A DNA stretch of 29,959 nt. Source: a virus. Shown one piece after another: positions 8,414 through 16,521 of this stretch. Numbering within the stretch: the first letter of the stretch is position 1; each line of letters opens with the position of its first letter. The position numbers and the translations under genes were made by a program. The DNA is taken from positions 1 to 29,959 of the IMG/VR virus record IMGVR_UViG_3300036770_004178; one strand, given 5' to 3'. The notes beneath the pieces are model-generated. The model made no database searches. It was given only the letters and a program-made list of their open reading frames with translations, and was not told the origin of the DNA.

Positions 8414-8851
8414 ATGAGCCGACGAACTGCAGTAGCTGTTGCCCTGCCAAGTATCACTGAGCCGAAGCCGGGAGCGGTTTCGACCGCCAGCAACAACCAC
8501 CCGGAGACGGTGGCTGATTGGGTTGAATCATCGGAGCCGACCAAGGCCCGCAAGTCCCACAGCGAACCAACCAACCTGGAAGAACCACCGCTGGCCTATG
8601 ACATGCCGCCAGCCAAGCTGGTCCAGTTGGCCTTGCCGTTCGGCAATCCACCCAGCCCGAATGAATCACGGCGGGTTGGCATGCTCTACGTCAAAGACCT
8701 GACGACTCACCAACGCTACGGCCTGCTCTGTTTGCGGAATGGTTTGTCTCGCGCGGGTGCGACACTCAAGAACGGCACGCCGGTTGATCGCCCCTCGCAT
8801 GTGATTCGGTACATTCTCGAACAGGCGATTGACGGAGCTGCTTCGAGTTAG
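8414..8851 (+). CDS. Unknown protein after terminase
   Basis: The 145-residue product starts at ATG 8414, three bases after the terminase stop. The first ~60 residues are low-complexity, rich in Ser, Pro and Glu, and probably disordered. Residues 85-140 are helical: 'LTTHQRYGLLCLRNGL' followed by a 'GTPVDRPSHVIRYILEQ' stretch, which resembles small DNA-binding or helical-bundle domains. It lies between terminase and portal. A packaging accessory or small terminase is possible, but nothing in the sequence proves it. Confidence 0.55.
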   Translation: MSRRTAVAVALPSITEPKPGAVSTASNNHPETVADWVESSEPTKARKSHSEPTNLEEPPLAYDMPPAKLVQLALPFGNPPSPNESRRVGMLYVKDLTTHQRYGLLCLRNGLSRAGATLKNGTPVDRPSHVIRYILEQAIDGAASS

Positions 8852-8897
8852 AGGCAGAAAGTCCGCCTTGCCAACTCTGGGTGAAATGTCGCTGGGT

Positions 8898-8914
8898 GCG
8901 GGTACGATTCCCGC
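8898..8914 (+). promoter_or_regulatory. Hairpin immediately upstream of start codon
   Basis: GCGGG at 8898-8902 pairs perfectly with CCCGC at 8910-8914 around a 7-base loop, and the ATG of the next gene follows at once. The stem occupies the position where a ribosome-binding site would be, and no clear Shine-Dalgarno sequence is present. Translation of the small downstream gene may therefore be low or depend on translation of the gene upstream. The arm resembles a tRNA T-arm by chance. Confidence 0.4.
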
Positions 8915-9190
8915 ATGCCAGCGTACACGCCGACCGATATCATCGACAATTTCAACGACTACGCCGATTACGAAGAACTCGGCAGCGTAGCTCGGGCGAA
9001 GTCGTTCATTACCTGGGCGATGCGGATGCTCGCTCTGCCCGAGGAAACCCGCCGCAATTCCAACGCGCTCGTTTACGACAAAGCCGTGATCGAGTCGCAG
9101 CTGAACGCGGCCCGTAATTTTGTGCTGGCCAATGAGCAATCCAGCGGCTCCAGCGTCGCATTCTTTTCGGTGGAGAACTTCCGCCGATGA
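8915..9190 (+). CDS. Small head protein in gpW position
   Basis: The 91-residue product begins at ATG 8915, with a weak or hidden ribosome site. The sequence is helical and charged, opening with YTPTDIIDNFNDYADYEELG and ending with a short beta-like tail. In lambda the gene between terminase and portal is the head-completion protein gpW, of similar size (68 residues); homology cannot be judged by eye. The stop overlaps the portal start (ATGA), so the two are translationally coupled. A head-assembly role is inferred from position. Confidence 0.55.
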   Translation: MPAYTPTDIIDNFNDYADYEELGSVARAKSFITWAMRMLALPEETRRNSNALVYDKAVIESQLNAARNFVLANEQSSGSSVAFFSVENFRR

Positions 9191-10788
9191 GCAGCCGGGG
9201 CCAAAAGAATCTGCAGGCAGCATTCGGCGATATGCGGGCCGATTACGACTTCATGAAAGAGTCGCGGTTTATCCGTCGCCGGACAGGTCTCGCGTCCGGC
9301 GGTGCTTCCGCTGACTACCATATTCGGTCCGAGGAAGACTATTACAAGGGCATCGAAAAGGCCCGCGACGTCGTTCGAAACGACATGGTTGTCGGGCAGG
9401 CCCTTAACCGCCGCTGCGAAAACATCATCCAAGACGGGTTTTCGATTCACCCGCGAACCGGCGACGCTGGGCTGGACCTCGCCCTCTGGACTCTCTGGGA
9501 CGAATGGTCCAAGAACCCCGAGGCAGTGGACGTCTCAAGCGAATTGACCTGGAACGAAATCGAGCTGGCTGTGACTCGTGCGGTCCATGTCGATGGCGAC
9601 ATTCTCGCGGCCGGGCTGGAAGATGGTCAGCTGCAGCTGCACGAGGCCCACACGATCAAGAAAAAGCGGAAGTCAGCCAACGTCCATTTGGGCGTGGAAA
9701 TTGACGAAGCTCGCCGCCGCAAACGGTACTGGATCAGCAAAGACCCGATCGACGCCCAGAAAACCAACAGCTCAGCCGAAACATCGGTCCCGCTCAAGGT
9801 CATGATGGACGGCACGCGGGTTCTTTTCCACGTCTACAACGGCGACAAGCGAATCAGCCAGACTCGCGGAATCAGCGAGCTGTCGCGAATCTTCGCTCTG
9901 GCCGGCATGGTTGACGACATCAATTTTGCCAAGATGCTGCAGCAGCAGATCGCCAGCTGCTTCGCGGTGATTCGCGAGCAGGCGGCATTGGGCCAGCAGG
10001 GAAATCAATCACTTCCCAGCGTCTCAGCTGGGGCTGGATTCGGCGAATCAACCACCCAGACGACCGTCACCGGCGAGGAACGGGCAATCCAAGGCATCCA
10101 GCCCGGGATGCTATTCAAATCAATGCCAGGCGAAAAGATTCGTCTCGATTCGCCTGCCGTACCCAATCAGGAATTCTTCGCCCATATCCGGCTGCTGCTG
10201 CAGCTGCTGGGCGTCAATCTCGGCATTCCGCTGGTCATGATGCTGCTGGATGGCAGCGAGACCAACTTCTCAGGCTTCCGCGGTGCGATGGATGAAGCCC
10301 GCCGCGGGTTCAAGGCATTCCAGCGGCACCTGATCAACCGCTTCCACACACCGATTTGGAAATGGAAGGTCAAGCAGTGGATCGAAGGCAACGAAGGCGG
10401 CATCGCGAAATTCGCTGACAGGCGGAAAGTAAGAATCTTTGACCATGAATGGAATCCGCCTAACTGGCCGTATCTTGAGCCGCTGACAGATGCGAGCGGC
10501 GATCTGCTTCGACTTCGGAATCACCTGACCAGCCCTCGCCGGCTGCATGCTGAGAAGTCTCGCGACTATGAGACCGTGATCGACGAAGTGACTGAAGACA
10601 ACGGCTACGCAATCGAGGCCGCGATTCTCAAGGCTCAGGAACTGAACGACCGCTACCCAGACGCAAAGCTGACGTGGCGGGACGTGCTGCAGTTGCCGAC
10701 ACCGGAGGGAGTCCAAATCTCGATTCCGGTCGCCAATCCGAACCAGCCACAGCCGCCGCAAAACCAACCGACAAGGCCCGCCCAGTGA
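9187..10788 (+). CDS. Phage portal protein, lambda gpB-like
   Basis: The 533-residue product is the expected size for a lambda-type portal, the dodecameric ring through which DNA enters the head. Supporting sequence includes the N-terminal ARDVVRNDMVVGQALNRRCENIIQDGF segment (split here between residues about 58 and 85), a central VTRAVHVDGDILAAG strand region, and LLQLLGVNLGIPLVMMLLDGSETNFSGFRGAMDEARRGF-type sequence at about 335-375, where gpB-family proteins have their conserved 'S..NYSS.R.A..E..R.F' motif. The C-terminus is Pro/Gln-rich and probably flexible. ATG 9187 overlaps the preceding stop and the gene's own stop overlaps the GTG of the protease gene. Confidence 0.88.
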   Translation: MSSRGQKNLQAAFGDMRADYDFMKESRFIRRRTGLASGGASADYHIRSEEDYYKGIEKARDVVRNDMVVGQALNRRCENIIQDGFSIHPRTGDAGLDLALWTLWDEWSKNPEAVDVSSELTWNEIELAVTRAVHVDGDILAAGLEDGQLQLHEAHTIKKKRKSANVHLGVEIDEARRRKRYWISKDPIDAQKTNSSAETSVPLKVMMDGTRVLFHVYNGDKRISQTRGISELSRIFALAGMVDDINFAKMLQQQIASCFAVIREQAALGQQGNQSLPSVSAGAGFGESTTQTTVTGEERAIQGIQPGMLFKSMPGEKIRLDSPAVPNQEFFAHIRLLLQLLGVNLGIPLVMMLLDGSETNFSGFRGAMDEARRGFKAFQRHLINRFHTPIWKWKVKQWIEGNEGGIAKFADRRKVRIFDHEWNPPNWPYLEPLTDASGDLLRLRNHLTSPRRLHAEKSRDYETVIDEVTEDNGYAIEAAILKAQELNDRYPDAKLTWRDVLQLPTPEGVQISIPVANPNQPQPPQNQPTRPAQ

Positions 10789-12215
10789 CGACCCCAAACG
10801 ACAACCTGACCGCCACCGAACTGGCTCAGCTGGATGTTTCCATCCCGGCTGGCCAGACCGTGCCGTATGTCGAGCAGTACCTGGGCGTCTGGGCGATGCG
10901 TGAGCAGGAACTGGCAATCCATGCCGACTTGTTTCGCGGGATGGACATCGCCCTGCATTTGAAAAGCCAAGGGCCCAAGATGGCCCGCGATTCGGCAGAC
11001 GCTTACACCTACGAGGTGAACCAAAGCGGGATCGCCACCCTGACGCTGGCTGGCCCGCTCATGAAGCAGTCTTCCAGCATGTCGGCTAATACCAGCACCG
11101 TGGAAGCTCGCCGGGCACTTCGTGCCGCGGTCGCTGACGATTTTGTCAAAGCGATCGTGCTGCGAATCGATTCGCCTGGCGGAACTGTCGCCGGCACCAA
11201 AGAGCTGGCAGACGACATTGCCAAGGCCGGCACGAAGAAACCAGTGATTGCCTACGTGGAAGACCTTGGAGCGAGTGCTGCTTACTGGATTGCCTCGCAG
11301 GCCCGCGAGGTTGTTGCCAACGCCACGGCCTTGGTTGGGTCAATTGGCACCTATGGAGTCGTACACGACATGAGCGGAGCCGCCGCCGCGAGCGGTGTCA
11401 AAGTTCATGTGGTCCGAGCCGGGAAATTCAAGGGAATGGGAGTTCCCGGCACGGAGGTCACAGCTGACCACCTGGCAGAGATGAGCCGAAATGTAAACGC
11501 GCTAAACTCATTCTTCCTGAACGCGGTGGCAGCTGGCCGAAAAATGTCGGACGAACAGGTCGCAGCTCTGGCCGATGGCCGGACCCACATCGCCAGCGAG
11601 GCGAAGCGACTTGGATTGATTGATGAGGTCGAAGATTACGACGCGTTTCTCTCGCGCGTGACTGCCCAGTATGCCGGAAGTGGTGCCGGTGCAATGCGAA
11701 CAAACAAGCCGAGCGGTTTGGCGGTGCGTGGCACCGGGCCAGTCGGCGATTCAGTGGCAAGCGAACAAGGAGACAAACTCATGTCGCAAGAAGCCCAGGG
11801 GCCCAAGCCCGCAACAATCGCCGAAATCAAGGCGGCATGCGACGGTGCAAGCTCGGATTTTGTATTGGCTCAGGTCGAAGCCGGAGCCACCCTCGAACAA
11901 GCAATCAAGGCCCATGCCAAGGTGCTGAGCGAACAGCTGGCAGTTTCCCGGGCTAACGAAGCTAAGGCACTGGAAGAGGCCAGCAAGGCAAAGGCTTCGG
12001 CTTCTGTCGCAGCTCCCGCCGCTGCTGCCAAGACTGGCGTCAAGCCAATCGCCCAGGCAAGCGACGAATCAAGCCAGACTTCGGCCCGCGAAGAGTGGAC
12101 CGCGAAGGTGGAAGCCAAGGTCAACAAGGGCTATCCGCGTGACAAGGCCTGCAGCCTCGTGAATCGCGAGAATCCCGGCCTTCGCCAGCGGATGGTTGCC
12201 GAGCAAAACGCCTAG
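10785..12215 (+). CDS. S49/SppA-like head maturation protease with C-terminal scaffold region
   Basis: The 476-residue product starts at GTG 10785, overlapping the portal stop as GTGA. An in-frame ATG at 10674 would lie deep in the portal gene. Residues 80-310 form an S49 peptidase: IDSPGG at 129-133, nucleophile Ser164 in LGASAAYW, and the general-base Lys around 214-216 in RAGKFKG. In lambda, gpC has the same fold and cleaves the scaffold and portal during head maturation. After residue ~310 the sequence becomes Ala/Lys/Glu-rich and helical, as in scaffolding proteins. An internal ribosome site and ATG at 11781 begin a nested product (separate entry). Confidence 0.88.
   Translation: MTTPNDNLTATELAQLDVSIPAGQTVPYVEQYLGVWAMREQELAIHADLFRGMDIALHLKSQGPKMARDSADAYTYEVNQSGIATLTLAGPLMKQSSSMSANTSTVEARRALRAAVADDFVKAIVLRIDSPGGTVAGTKELADDIAKAGTKKPVIAYVEDLGASAAYWIASQAREVVANATALVGSIGTYGVVHDMSGAAAASGVKVHVVRAGKFKGMGVPGTEVTADHLAEMSRNVNALNSFFLNAVAAGRKMSDEQVAALADGRTHIASEAKRLGLIDEVEDYDAFLSRVTAQYAGSGAGAMRTNKPSGLAVRGTGPVGDSVASEQGDKLMSQEAQGPKPATIAEIKAACDGASSDFVLAQVEAGATLEQAIKAHAKVLSEQLAVSRANEAKALEEASKAKASASVAAPAAAAKTGVKPIAQASDESSQTSAREEWTAKVEAKVNKGYPRDKACSLVNRENPGLRQRMVAEQNA
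11781..12215 (+). CDS. Nested in-frame scaffold protein (Nu3-like)
   Basis: ATG 11781 is in frame with the protease gene (codon 333) and is preceded by AAGGAG at 11767-11772, eight bases away, a stronger ribosome site than most genes here. The resulting 144-residue protein would contain the helical Ala/Glu/Lys-rich segment (EQAIKAHAKVLSEQL and following) and a short basic C-terminus. Lambda makes its Nu3 scaffold in exactly this way, by an internal start within gene C. The arrangement is seen in the sequence; production of the short protein is inference. Confidence 0.7.
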   Translation: MSQEAQGPKPATIAEIKAACDGASSDFVLAQVEAGATLEQAIKAHAKVLSEQLAVSRANEAKALEEASKAKASASVAAPAAAAKTGVKPIAQASDESSQTSAREEWTAKVEAKVNKGYPRDKACSLVNRENPGLRQRMVAEQNA

Positions 12216-12274
12216 TTTTCCCGGCAAGTCCCGACAGTTTCTGAATCACAAAACATCAATTTGGAGTCTTTGTC

Positions 12275-12967
12275 ATGAGTCAATTTGTGGAAACGCCCTG
12301 CAAAACCTTGGAGGCTGGGGCGGCAATCGCCAAAAACCTCCGGGTTGTGCTTTCGTCTGGCGTGCTCGCCGCCGCCGGTGCCAGTGACCGAATGCTGGGC
12401 ACGATGGAAATCGCCGCTCTCGCCGATGGCGACAAGGTTCCCGTTCGTCTTCGCACTGCTGCCGGCACCCGCAAAATGGTTGCCAGCGAGGCTATTACCG
12501 CGGGCAATCCGGTCTACGCGGCAGCTTCCGGCAAAGTGGCTGCCGACGGTTCGATCGTGGAAGGCATTGCTCTGGAAGCCGCTGGGGCCGATGGCGACGT
12601 GATCGAGGTCATGACTGACCACGGTGGCGGGGCCTTCTCCGGCATCTTGAACGCGACCCAGCAAACGCTGGCTGCCGGTGGTGGTGCCGTCAACGTCACC
12701 AGCTACTACACCAGTGTCGCAAGCGATGCGGGTGGCGACGCCATTACGCTGGCCAATGGAACCTTCCCTGGGCAGCTCAAGAAAATCAAGCTGATCACCG
12801 ATGGCGGTGGCGATGCAACCTTGACCCCGACTAGCTTAACTGGTGCAACCACAATCACCTTCGCCGATGCTGGCGATTACTGCGTTCTCTTGTGGGATGG
12901 CGACAGCTGGACCGCAGTAGAACTTGGCAACGATGCTGACGGTGCAACTGCTCCGGTAATGGCTTAG
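12275..12967 (+). CDS. Capsid decoration protein, DUF2190-like
   Basis: The 230-residue product starts at ATG 12275 with GGAG eight bases upstream. Residues 1-115 match the pattern of DUF2190-type decoration or fibre proteins: repeated Gly-containing strands of the form 'A.GASDRMLGTMEIAALADGDKVPV' (read in pieces) followed by 'AITAGNPVYAAASGKV' and 'GIALEAAGADGDVIEV'. A Gly-rich hinge near residue 116 leads to a second beta domain of about 105 residues ending in WDGDSWTAVEL. It lies directly before the major capsid gene, where lambda has gpD. A probable terminator follows the stop codon. Confidence 0.75.
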   Translation: MSQFVETPCKTLEAGAAIAKNLRVVLSSGVLAAAGASDRMLGTMEIAALADGDKVPVRLRTAAGTRKMVASEAITAGNPVYAAASGKVAADGSIVEGIALEAAGADGDVIEVMTDHGGGAFSGILNATQQTLAAGGGAVNVTSYYTSVASDAGGDAITLANGTFPGQLKKIKLITDGGGDATLTPTSLTGATTITFADAGDYCVLLWDGDSWTAVELGNDADGATAPVMA

Positions 12968-12984
12968 TGACCTGACCAATTTGT

Positions 12985-13024
12985 CCGTCGGGTGGCGGTG
13001 GCCACCAAAGCCCGGCGGTTTTTT
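12985..13024 (+). terminator. Rho-independent terminator before the major capsid gene
   Basis: CCGTCGGG at 12985-12992 pairs with CCCGGCGG at 13011-13018 (one G-T pair), with an inner GGTGG/CCACC stem in the loop, followed by six T at 13019-13024. It sits between the decoration protein stop (12967) and the capsid start (13067). It argues against the upstream GTG at 12992 as the capsid start. It must be leaky, antiterminated or bypassed by a separate capsid promoter, because the capsid gene lies in the same direction. Confidence 0.75.
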
Positions 13025-13066
13025 CCTTACACCCTTGAAAACAAATTGGAGAATTGGACCTATGTC

Positions 13067-14053
13067 ATGCCCAGTCCCTCCAGTGCAGTCGTCGGTCGTA
13101 ATGACCTTGGCGATTCCGTAATGGAATTTGACTTGGCAGCCAATGAGGGTGGTTTCATCGCCTCCCGAGTGCTGCCAATCTTCGACGCTCCCCGGGCGTC
13201 TGGCAACTTCGGGATCATCCCGATCGAACAACTGCTGCAGCAGCGAGACGTTACCCGGGCCCCGGGCAGCGGCTACAGCCGTGGCAACTTCACTTTCGAA
13301 CCGGCCACCTACACGACTCAGGAGTACGGTGCCGAAGAGCCGGTGGACGAAAACGAGGCCCAAAACTACGCCGACTATTTCGACGCTGAAATGGTCGCCG
13401 CAGCTCGTGCCCGTTCGGCCCTGCTGGTTGCCCACGAAATGCGTGCGGCTGATTTGCTGTTCAACGCCACGACCTGGAACGGTGCCAGCCTCACCACTGG
13501 TATCACCAACGAGTGGGATGTGAACCACACTTCCAACGCGATTCCGATTGACGACGTGGAAGGAGCGGTCAACAAGGTTTATGACGGCTCGGGCCTGTGG
13601 CCGAACGCCCTGATCATTAACCGCAAGGTTTTCCGCAACCTTCGCAACCTGGACCAGATCATCGAACGGATCCAATCCGCCGGTGCTGGCGACGCGACCA
13701 AGCCTTCGGACATTACCGCCGAAATGCTGGCCCGCGTGTTCGACCTCAAGTATGTGTTTGTCGCTGGCGGCACCAAGAACGGAGCCACCGAAGGACAAGC
13801 CGCATCACCTGCCCAGATTTGGTCGAGCGAATACGCGATGGTCTGCAAGGTTGCCGAGACGAACGACCTTCGTGAAGCATGCGTGGGCCGAACCTTCCAC
13901 TGGTCGCAAGACGGCAGCCAGCCGTTCGGCACCTTCGAAGAGTACGACGAACCGCAGACCCGTTCCAAGGTGATTCGCAACCGCCACCAAGTTGGCATGA
14001 AGGTTCTCTACGTTCAGGCAGCTCACCTGCTGTCGAACGTGACGACCCTGTAA
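13067..14053 (+). CDS. Major capsid protein, HK97 fold
   Basis: I start this at ATG 13067 (328 residues). The open frame extends to GTG 12992, but that lies inside a terminator stem. GGAG at 13048 is 15 bases upstream, somewhat long. The pattern is that of a lambda gpE or Mu-like HK97-fold capsid: ASRVLPIFDAPRASGNFGIIP, then QLLQQRDVTRAPGSGYSRG, the TYTTQEYGAEEPVDENEA segment, a helix ending VAHEMRAADLLFN, and a C-terminal strand region with DGSQPFGTFEEYDEPQTR. It assembles the icosahedral shell, and its neighbours (protease, scaffold, decoration, connector) are in the expected order. No cleaved N-terminal delta domain is evident, consistent with a separate scaffold. Confidence 0.9.
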   Translation: MPSPSSAVVGRNDLGDSVMEFDLAANEGGFIASRVLPIFDAPRASGNFGIIPIEQLLQQRDVTRAPGSGYSRGNFTFEPATYTTQEYGAEEPVDENEAQNYADYFDAEMVAAARARSALLVAHEMRAADLLFNATTWNGASLTTGITNEWDVNHTSNAIPIDDVEGAVNKVYDGSGLWPNALIINRKVFRNLRNLDQIIERIQSAGAGDATKPSDITAEMLARVFDLKYVFVAGGTKNGATEGQAASPAQIWSSEYAMVCKVAETNDLREACVGRTFHWSQDGSQPFGTFEEYDEPQTRSKVIRNRHQVGMKVLYVQAAHLLSNVTTL

Positions 14054-14061
14054 TCCGAGTT

Positions 14062-14083
14062 GGTAATCAAGGCGGTAATCAAG
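14062..14083 (+). repeat. Short direct repeat GGTAATCAAG x2
   Basis: GGTAATCAAG occurs at 14062-14071 and again at 14074-14083, a 12-base period, in the gap after the major capsid gene. No dyad symmetry or T-run is present, so it is not a terminator. Function unknown; it may be a local duplication. Confidence 0.6.
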
Positions 14084-14108
14084 CCTCTCTAACCACAGGT
14101 CGCTACCG

Positions 14109-14495
14109 ATGACCGTGTTTGATGACTGGTTCGAACAGGTTGGCATCCCCAGCCTGTTCGACCAGTTTTCTGAATCCGTGACCTACACGCCGGTCAATGG
14201 CGACGCGCCCAGCACTGTCTCGGCAATCGTCAAGCGTCGGCAGGTAGAGAACGCGGAGCAGCAGACCCACGACTCGAATGAAGAGTTTGAGGTCGAGCTG
14301 CTGAAAGACCCAGACAACGCCGACTATGGCGGGATCGCCTATCTCCGGGTGGGTGACAAGATTAAACGCTCTGTCACGGCTGAGCCTGACGAGCGGGAAC
14401 TGGCCTTCTCTGGCCGGATTATCGAAGAGTCTGATTTTTCCACGATCGCGATTTTCGTTCGCAAAGTACGCAACGCACAGGGCCGGGGGCGGTAA
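14109..14495 (+). CDS. Probable head-tail connector protein
   Basis: The 128-residue product starts at ATG 14109 with a weak ACAGG site. The middle and C-terminus are beta-rich (SESVTYTPVNGDA, YLRVGDKIKRS, AFSGRIIEES, STIAIFVRKVR), the style of small head-completion proteins that plug the portal. It is the first gene after the major capsid, where lambda has FI and FII. I cannot tell which connector it corresponds to. A role in joining head and tail is inferred from position and size. Confidence 0.6.
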   Translation: MTVFDDWFEQVGIPSLFDQFSESVTYTPVNGDAPSTVSAIVKRRQVENAEQQTHDSNEEFEVELLKDPDNADYGGIAYLRVGDKIKRSVTAEPDERELAFSGRIIEESDFSTIAIFVRKVRNAQGRGR

Positions 14496-14498
14496 ATC

Positions 14499-15059
14499 AT
14501 GACTGTCACTGCAACCAGCTCAGCCGCGATCGCAGTGCAAAGCCTGATTGACCTGGTTGCCGCGAGCGACACTTTCCAAGACCGACTGGAAGACTACCAC
14601 GGCTACGAACACGGCACGATGAATTCATCGATTGCCAAACAGCATATCTACGCTTTCGACCAATTCAGCGAGACGGAGGGCAGCAAGGATGCTCGCCCTT
14701 TCGCTGTGGTCGGGCTCATGCAGCACCTGTACGAAGCCAACGTCATGTGCGGCCAGCTGAATCACCAAACGAGCGGCACGCTGTTTCTCGTGCTGGTTGA
14801 CAACGCTCGCCACACTGACACCGAAGGCGACCCAGCGACCGATGGATACAACGATTCATACATCGACGCCCTGAACTTTTTTGGGGGCGTGCTGGATGAT
14901 TTGACTGGCGCGGCACTGGCCAGCTCGCCGTTCCCACCGCTCAGATTCGAGACGGTGGTCGAGCCGACGCGGCCCGACATTCACCACCGCCAGACCGATG
15001 ATTTTTGGCTTGTGGTCTACTCGGCAAACTTCGGCAATGAAGGTGGAGGGCCGGGCTAA
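14499..15059 (+). CDS. Probable neck or tail-completion protein
   Basis: The 186-residue product starts at ATG 14499, three bases after the previous stop, with GGGGG upstream. It begins with a helix containing an Ala-rich 'SLIDLVAASDTFQDRL' pattern, then alternating strands, including GTLFLVLVDNARH and FWLVVYSANFGNEGG. Opening helix plus central sheet is the layout of tail terminator or completion proteins (lambda gpU-like), but the match is structural impression only. The next ATG overlaps its stop. Confidence 0.55.
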   Translation: MTVTATSSAAIAVQSLIDLVAASDTFQDRLEDYHGYEHGTMNSSIAKQHIYAFDQFSETEGSKDARPFAVVGLMQHLYEANVMCGQLNHQTSGTLFLVLVDNARHTDTEGDPATDGYNDSYIDALNFFGGVLDDLTGAALASSPFPPLRFETVVEPTRPDIHHRQTDDFWLVVYSANFGNEGGGPG

Positions 15060-15553
15060 TGCCACTCTTCATCGAAATCAACGAGACCCAGACCGCCAAT
15101 TACACGATGCTCTCGCAGCGGGCCCGGGATCGGGTTCTCAAGGGCGTCTTCCATGCCATTGGCATGAAGTGGCAAAAGGACATGCTGCCGAACCATTTCA
15201 CGCTGGCGGCCAAAGAGAAGTACGGCTACCGCGAGCGAACGAACAAATACAAGCGGCGAAAACTCAGGGCCGGGCACGGAATCACCCCGCTGGTTTATAC
15301 GGGCCTGCTCAAGCGAAGTCTGACCGGATTTATGCAGCGGGTCATGGCGTATCCAACACGGGCCACGATTCGCCTGGTTGGGCCTTCATACCTCACCATC
15401 AACTACAAGCCCGGCCGGCCTCACCTCGCCCGCGAAATCCTGACTGTCGCTCAAGACGAACGGGAAGAACTCACCCAGCACGGTCATGACGTCATGTTCA
15501 AGCTGCTGGAAGAAGAAGCCAAAGCCGCCGCCAAACGCAAACGCTACAAATAG
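15059..15553 (+). CDS. Probable HK97 gp10-like minor tail or neck protein
   Basis: The 164-residue product starts at ATG 15059 overlapping the previous stop (TAATG). It is basic, with a central Lys/Arg segment (YRERTNKYKRRKLR) followed by LVYTGLLKRSLT, the 'tG.L..Si' feature common in gp10/virion-morphogenesis proteins that lie between connector and tail tube. The C-terminus is a Lys/Ala-rich helix. A neck or tail-completion role is inferred from position. Confidence 0.6.
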   Translation: MPLFIEINETQTANYTMLSQRARDRVLKGVFHAIGMKWQKDMLPNHFTLAAKEKYGYRERTNKYKRRKLRAGHGITPLVYTGLLKRSLTGFMQRVMAYPTRATIRLVGPSYLTINYKPGRPHLAREILTVAQDEREELTQHGHDVMFKLLEEEAKAAAKRKRYK

Positions 15554-15565
15554 GAGCCGCAAAAA

Positions 15566-16441
15566 ATGGCCGGAACCAGTTTATATCTGCCCCATTCGAT
15601 CAACTTCCCGACTGGCGTTGACCTGACCCAGCTGGATGATCTCAATCCCGACTTTGCCCTGGAGGCGTTTCGGGTCCATTCGGCCAGCGAGGTCACTCCC
15701 GGCTTCACTGGCAGCATGAGCACGCGTCCGGTGCTGTCGATGGCGACCACCCAGATCAAGGATGTGCTCGACAAGCTGGATCAGGATTACATCGCGAAGG
15801 CTTACTCTGCCTCGAATATCGACCTCGAATGGCGGCTTGTCAGCAGCTTGACTGGTCGGGCCGCGATTGCTGCCACGTCGAACGTGCGGGCACGGATGGC
15901 TAATTCGCTGCTGTGCCTGAACAGCATTTCCGCTCGGATTGGCCAGCTGGCCACGGCGTCTTTCACCCTGCTGCCAGTCTCTGGCGATGGGACCACAGCC
16001 CCGATGGTTATTTCGACCGGTGTCGCGATCTCGGCAACCAGTGCCGTGCAGGCAGTGTTCGAAGTCGGGCCGGTGTCGATTAACGGCTCCGCGATTTGCG
16101 TCCAAGGATGGGACTACAACTCGAATATCAGCATGATCGAGCGACGCTGCTCGGGCAGTCCATATCTGGAGTATGCCGCAGTCGAGCGGGCCTTCCATGT
16201 GATTGATATCGACGTGGACGACGTGACGGCTGTGCTGTCGCATGTGCCCGCTGGGACGAATGTGTCGAGCTTTACCGCTTACCTTCGGAAGAAGTCCCAG
16301 GGCGGAATCAATGTCGCCGACGCGACCGGCGAGCATATTTCGATCACTGGCAGCGTCGGGGCGATTCGCCCGATTAACCCTCGCCGGGTTCAGGTCGAAC
16401 TGCATTCGATTGTGACCAGCACGGCAGCGACGATCAGCTAG
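15566..16441 (+). CDS. Probable major tail (tube) protein
   Basis: The 291-residue product starts at ATG 15566, preceded by TAGGAG at ten bases, one of the stronger ribosome sites here. It is beta-rich with many Ala/Ser/Thr/Val strands and no signal peptide. It lies just before the chaperone and tape-measure genes, the standard place of the tail tube. The sequence has a strand such as YIAKAYSASNIDLEWRL and a C-terminal VQVELHSIVTS. I do not see a diagnostic family motif. The alternative is a tube-associated or capping protein. Confidence 0.65.
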   Translation: MAGTSLYLPHSINFPTGVDLTQLDDLNPDFALEAFRVHSASEVTPGFTGSMSTRPVLSMATTQIKDVLDKLDQDYIAKAYSASNIDLEWRLVSSLTGRAAIAATSNVRARMANSLLCLNSISARIGQLATASFTLLPVSGDGTTAPMVISTGVAISATSAVQAVFEVGPVSINGSAICVQGWDYNSNISMIERRCSGSPYLEYAAVERAFHVIDIDVDDVTAVLSHVPAGTNVSSFTAYLRKKSQGGINVADATGEHISITGSVGAIRPINPRRVQVELHSIVTSTAATIS

Positions 16442-16454
16442 TTGGTTGTTACAA

Positions 16455-16475
16455 GCTGGCACGCTGGCACGCTGG
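16455..16475 (+). repeat. Tandem 8-bp repeat (GCTGGCAC) in intergenic gap
   Basis: GCTGGCAC is repeated twice, then a partial third copy GCTGGT, between the tail tube and next gene. A second near-repeat CCATTCCCA/CCATTCCCC follows at about 16480-16499. This 80-base gap otherwise contains only the GGAG site of the next gene at about 16510. Function is unknown; slippage is likely. Confidence 0.6.
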
Positions 16476-16521
16476 TAAACCATTCCCAACCCATTCCCCG
16501 CCATGCTTTGGAGAAACCACA

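Noticed and set aside
8853-8920. Possible degenerate tRNA with T-arm-like GCGGGTACGATTCCCGC
   Set aside because: The T-loop lacks the invariant TTC, and no 5' acceptor strand pairs with the sequence after the arm; no D or anticodon arm could be drawn.
12992-13066. Upstream GTG start for the major capsid gene
   Set aside because: The start lies in a terminator stem, without a ribosome site; ATG 13067 is favoured although its spacing is long.
12836-13798. 320-residue open frame on the minus strand
   Set aside because: It runs opposite the decoration and capsid genes across a terminator; Gly/Arg/Val-rich shadow composition.
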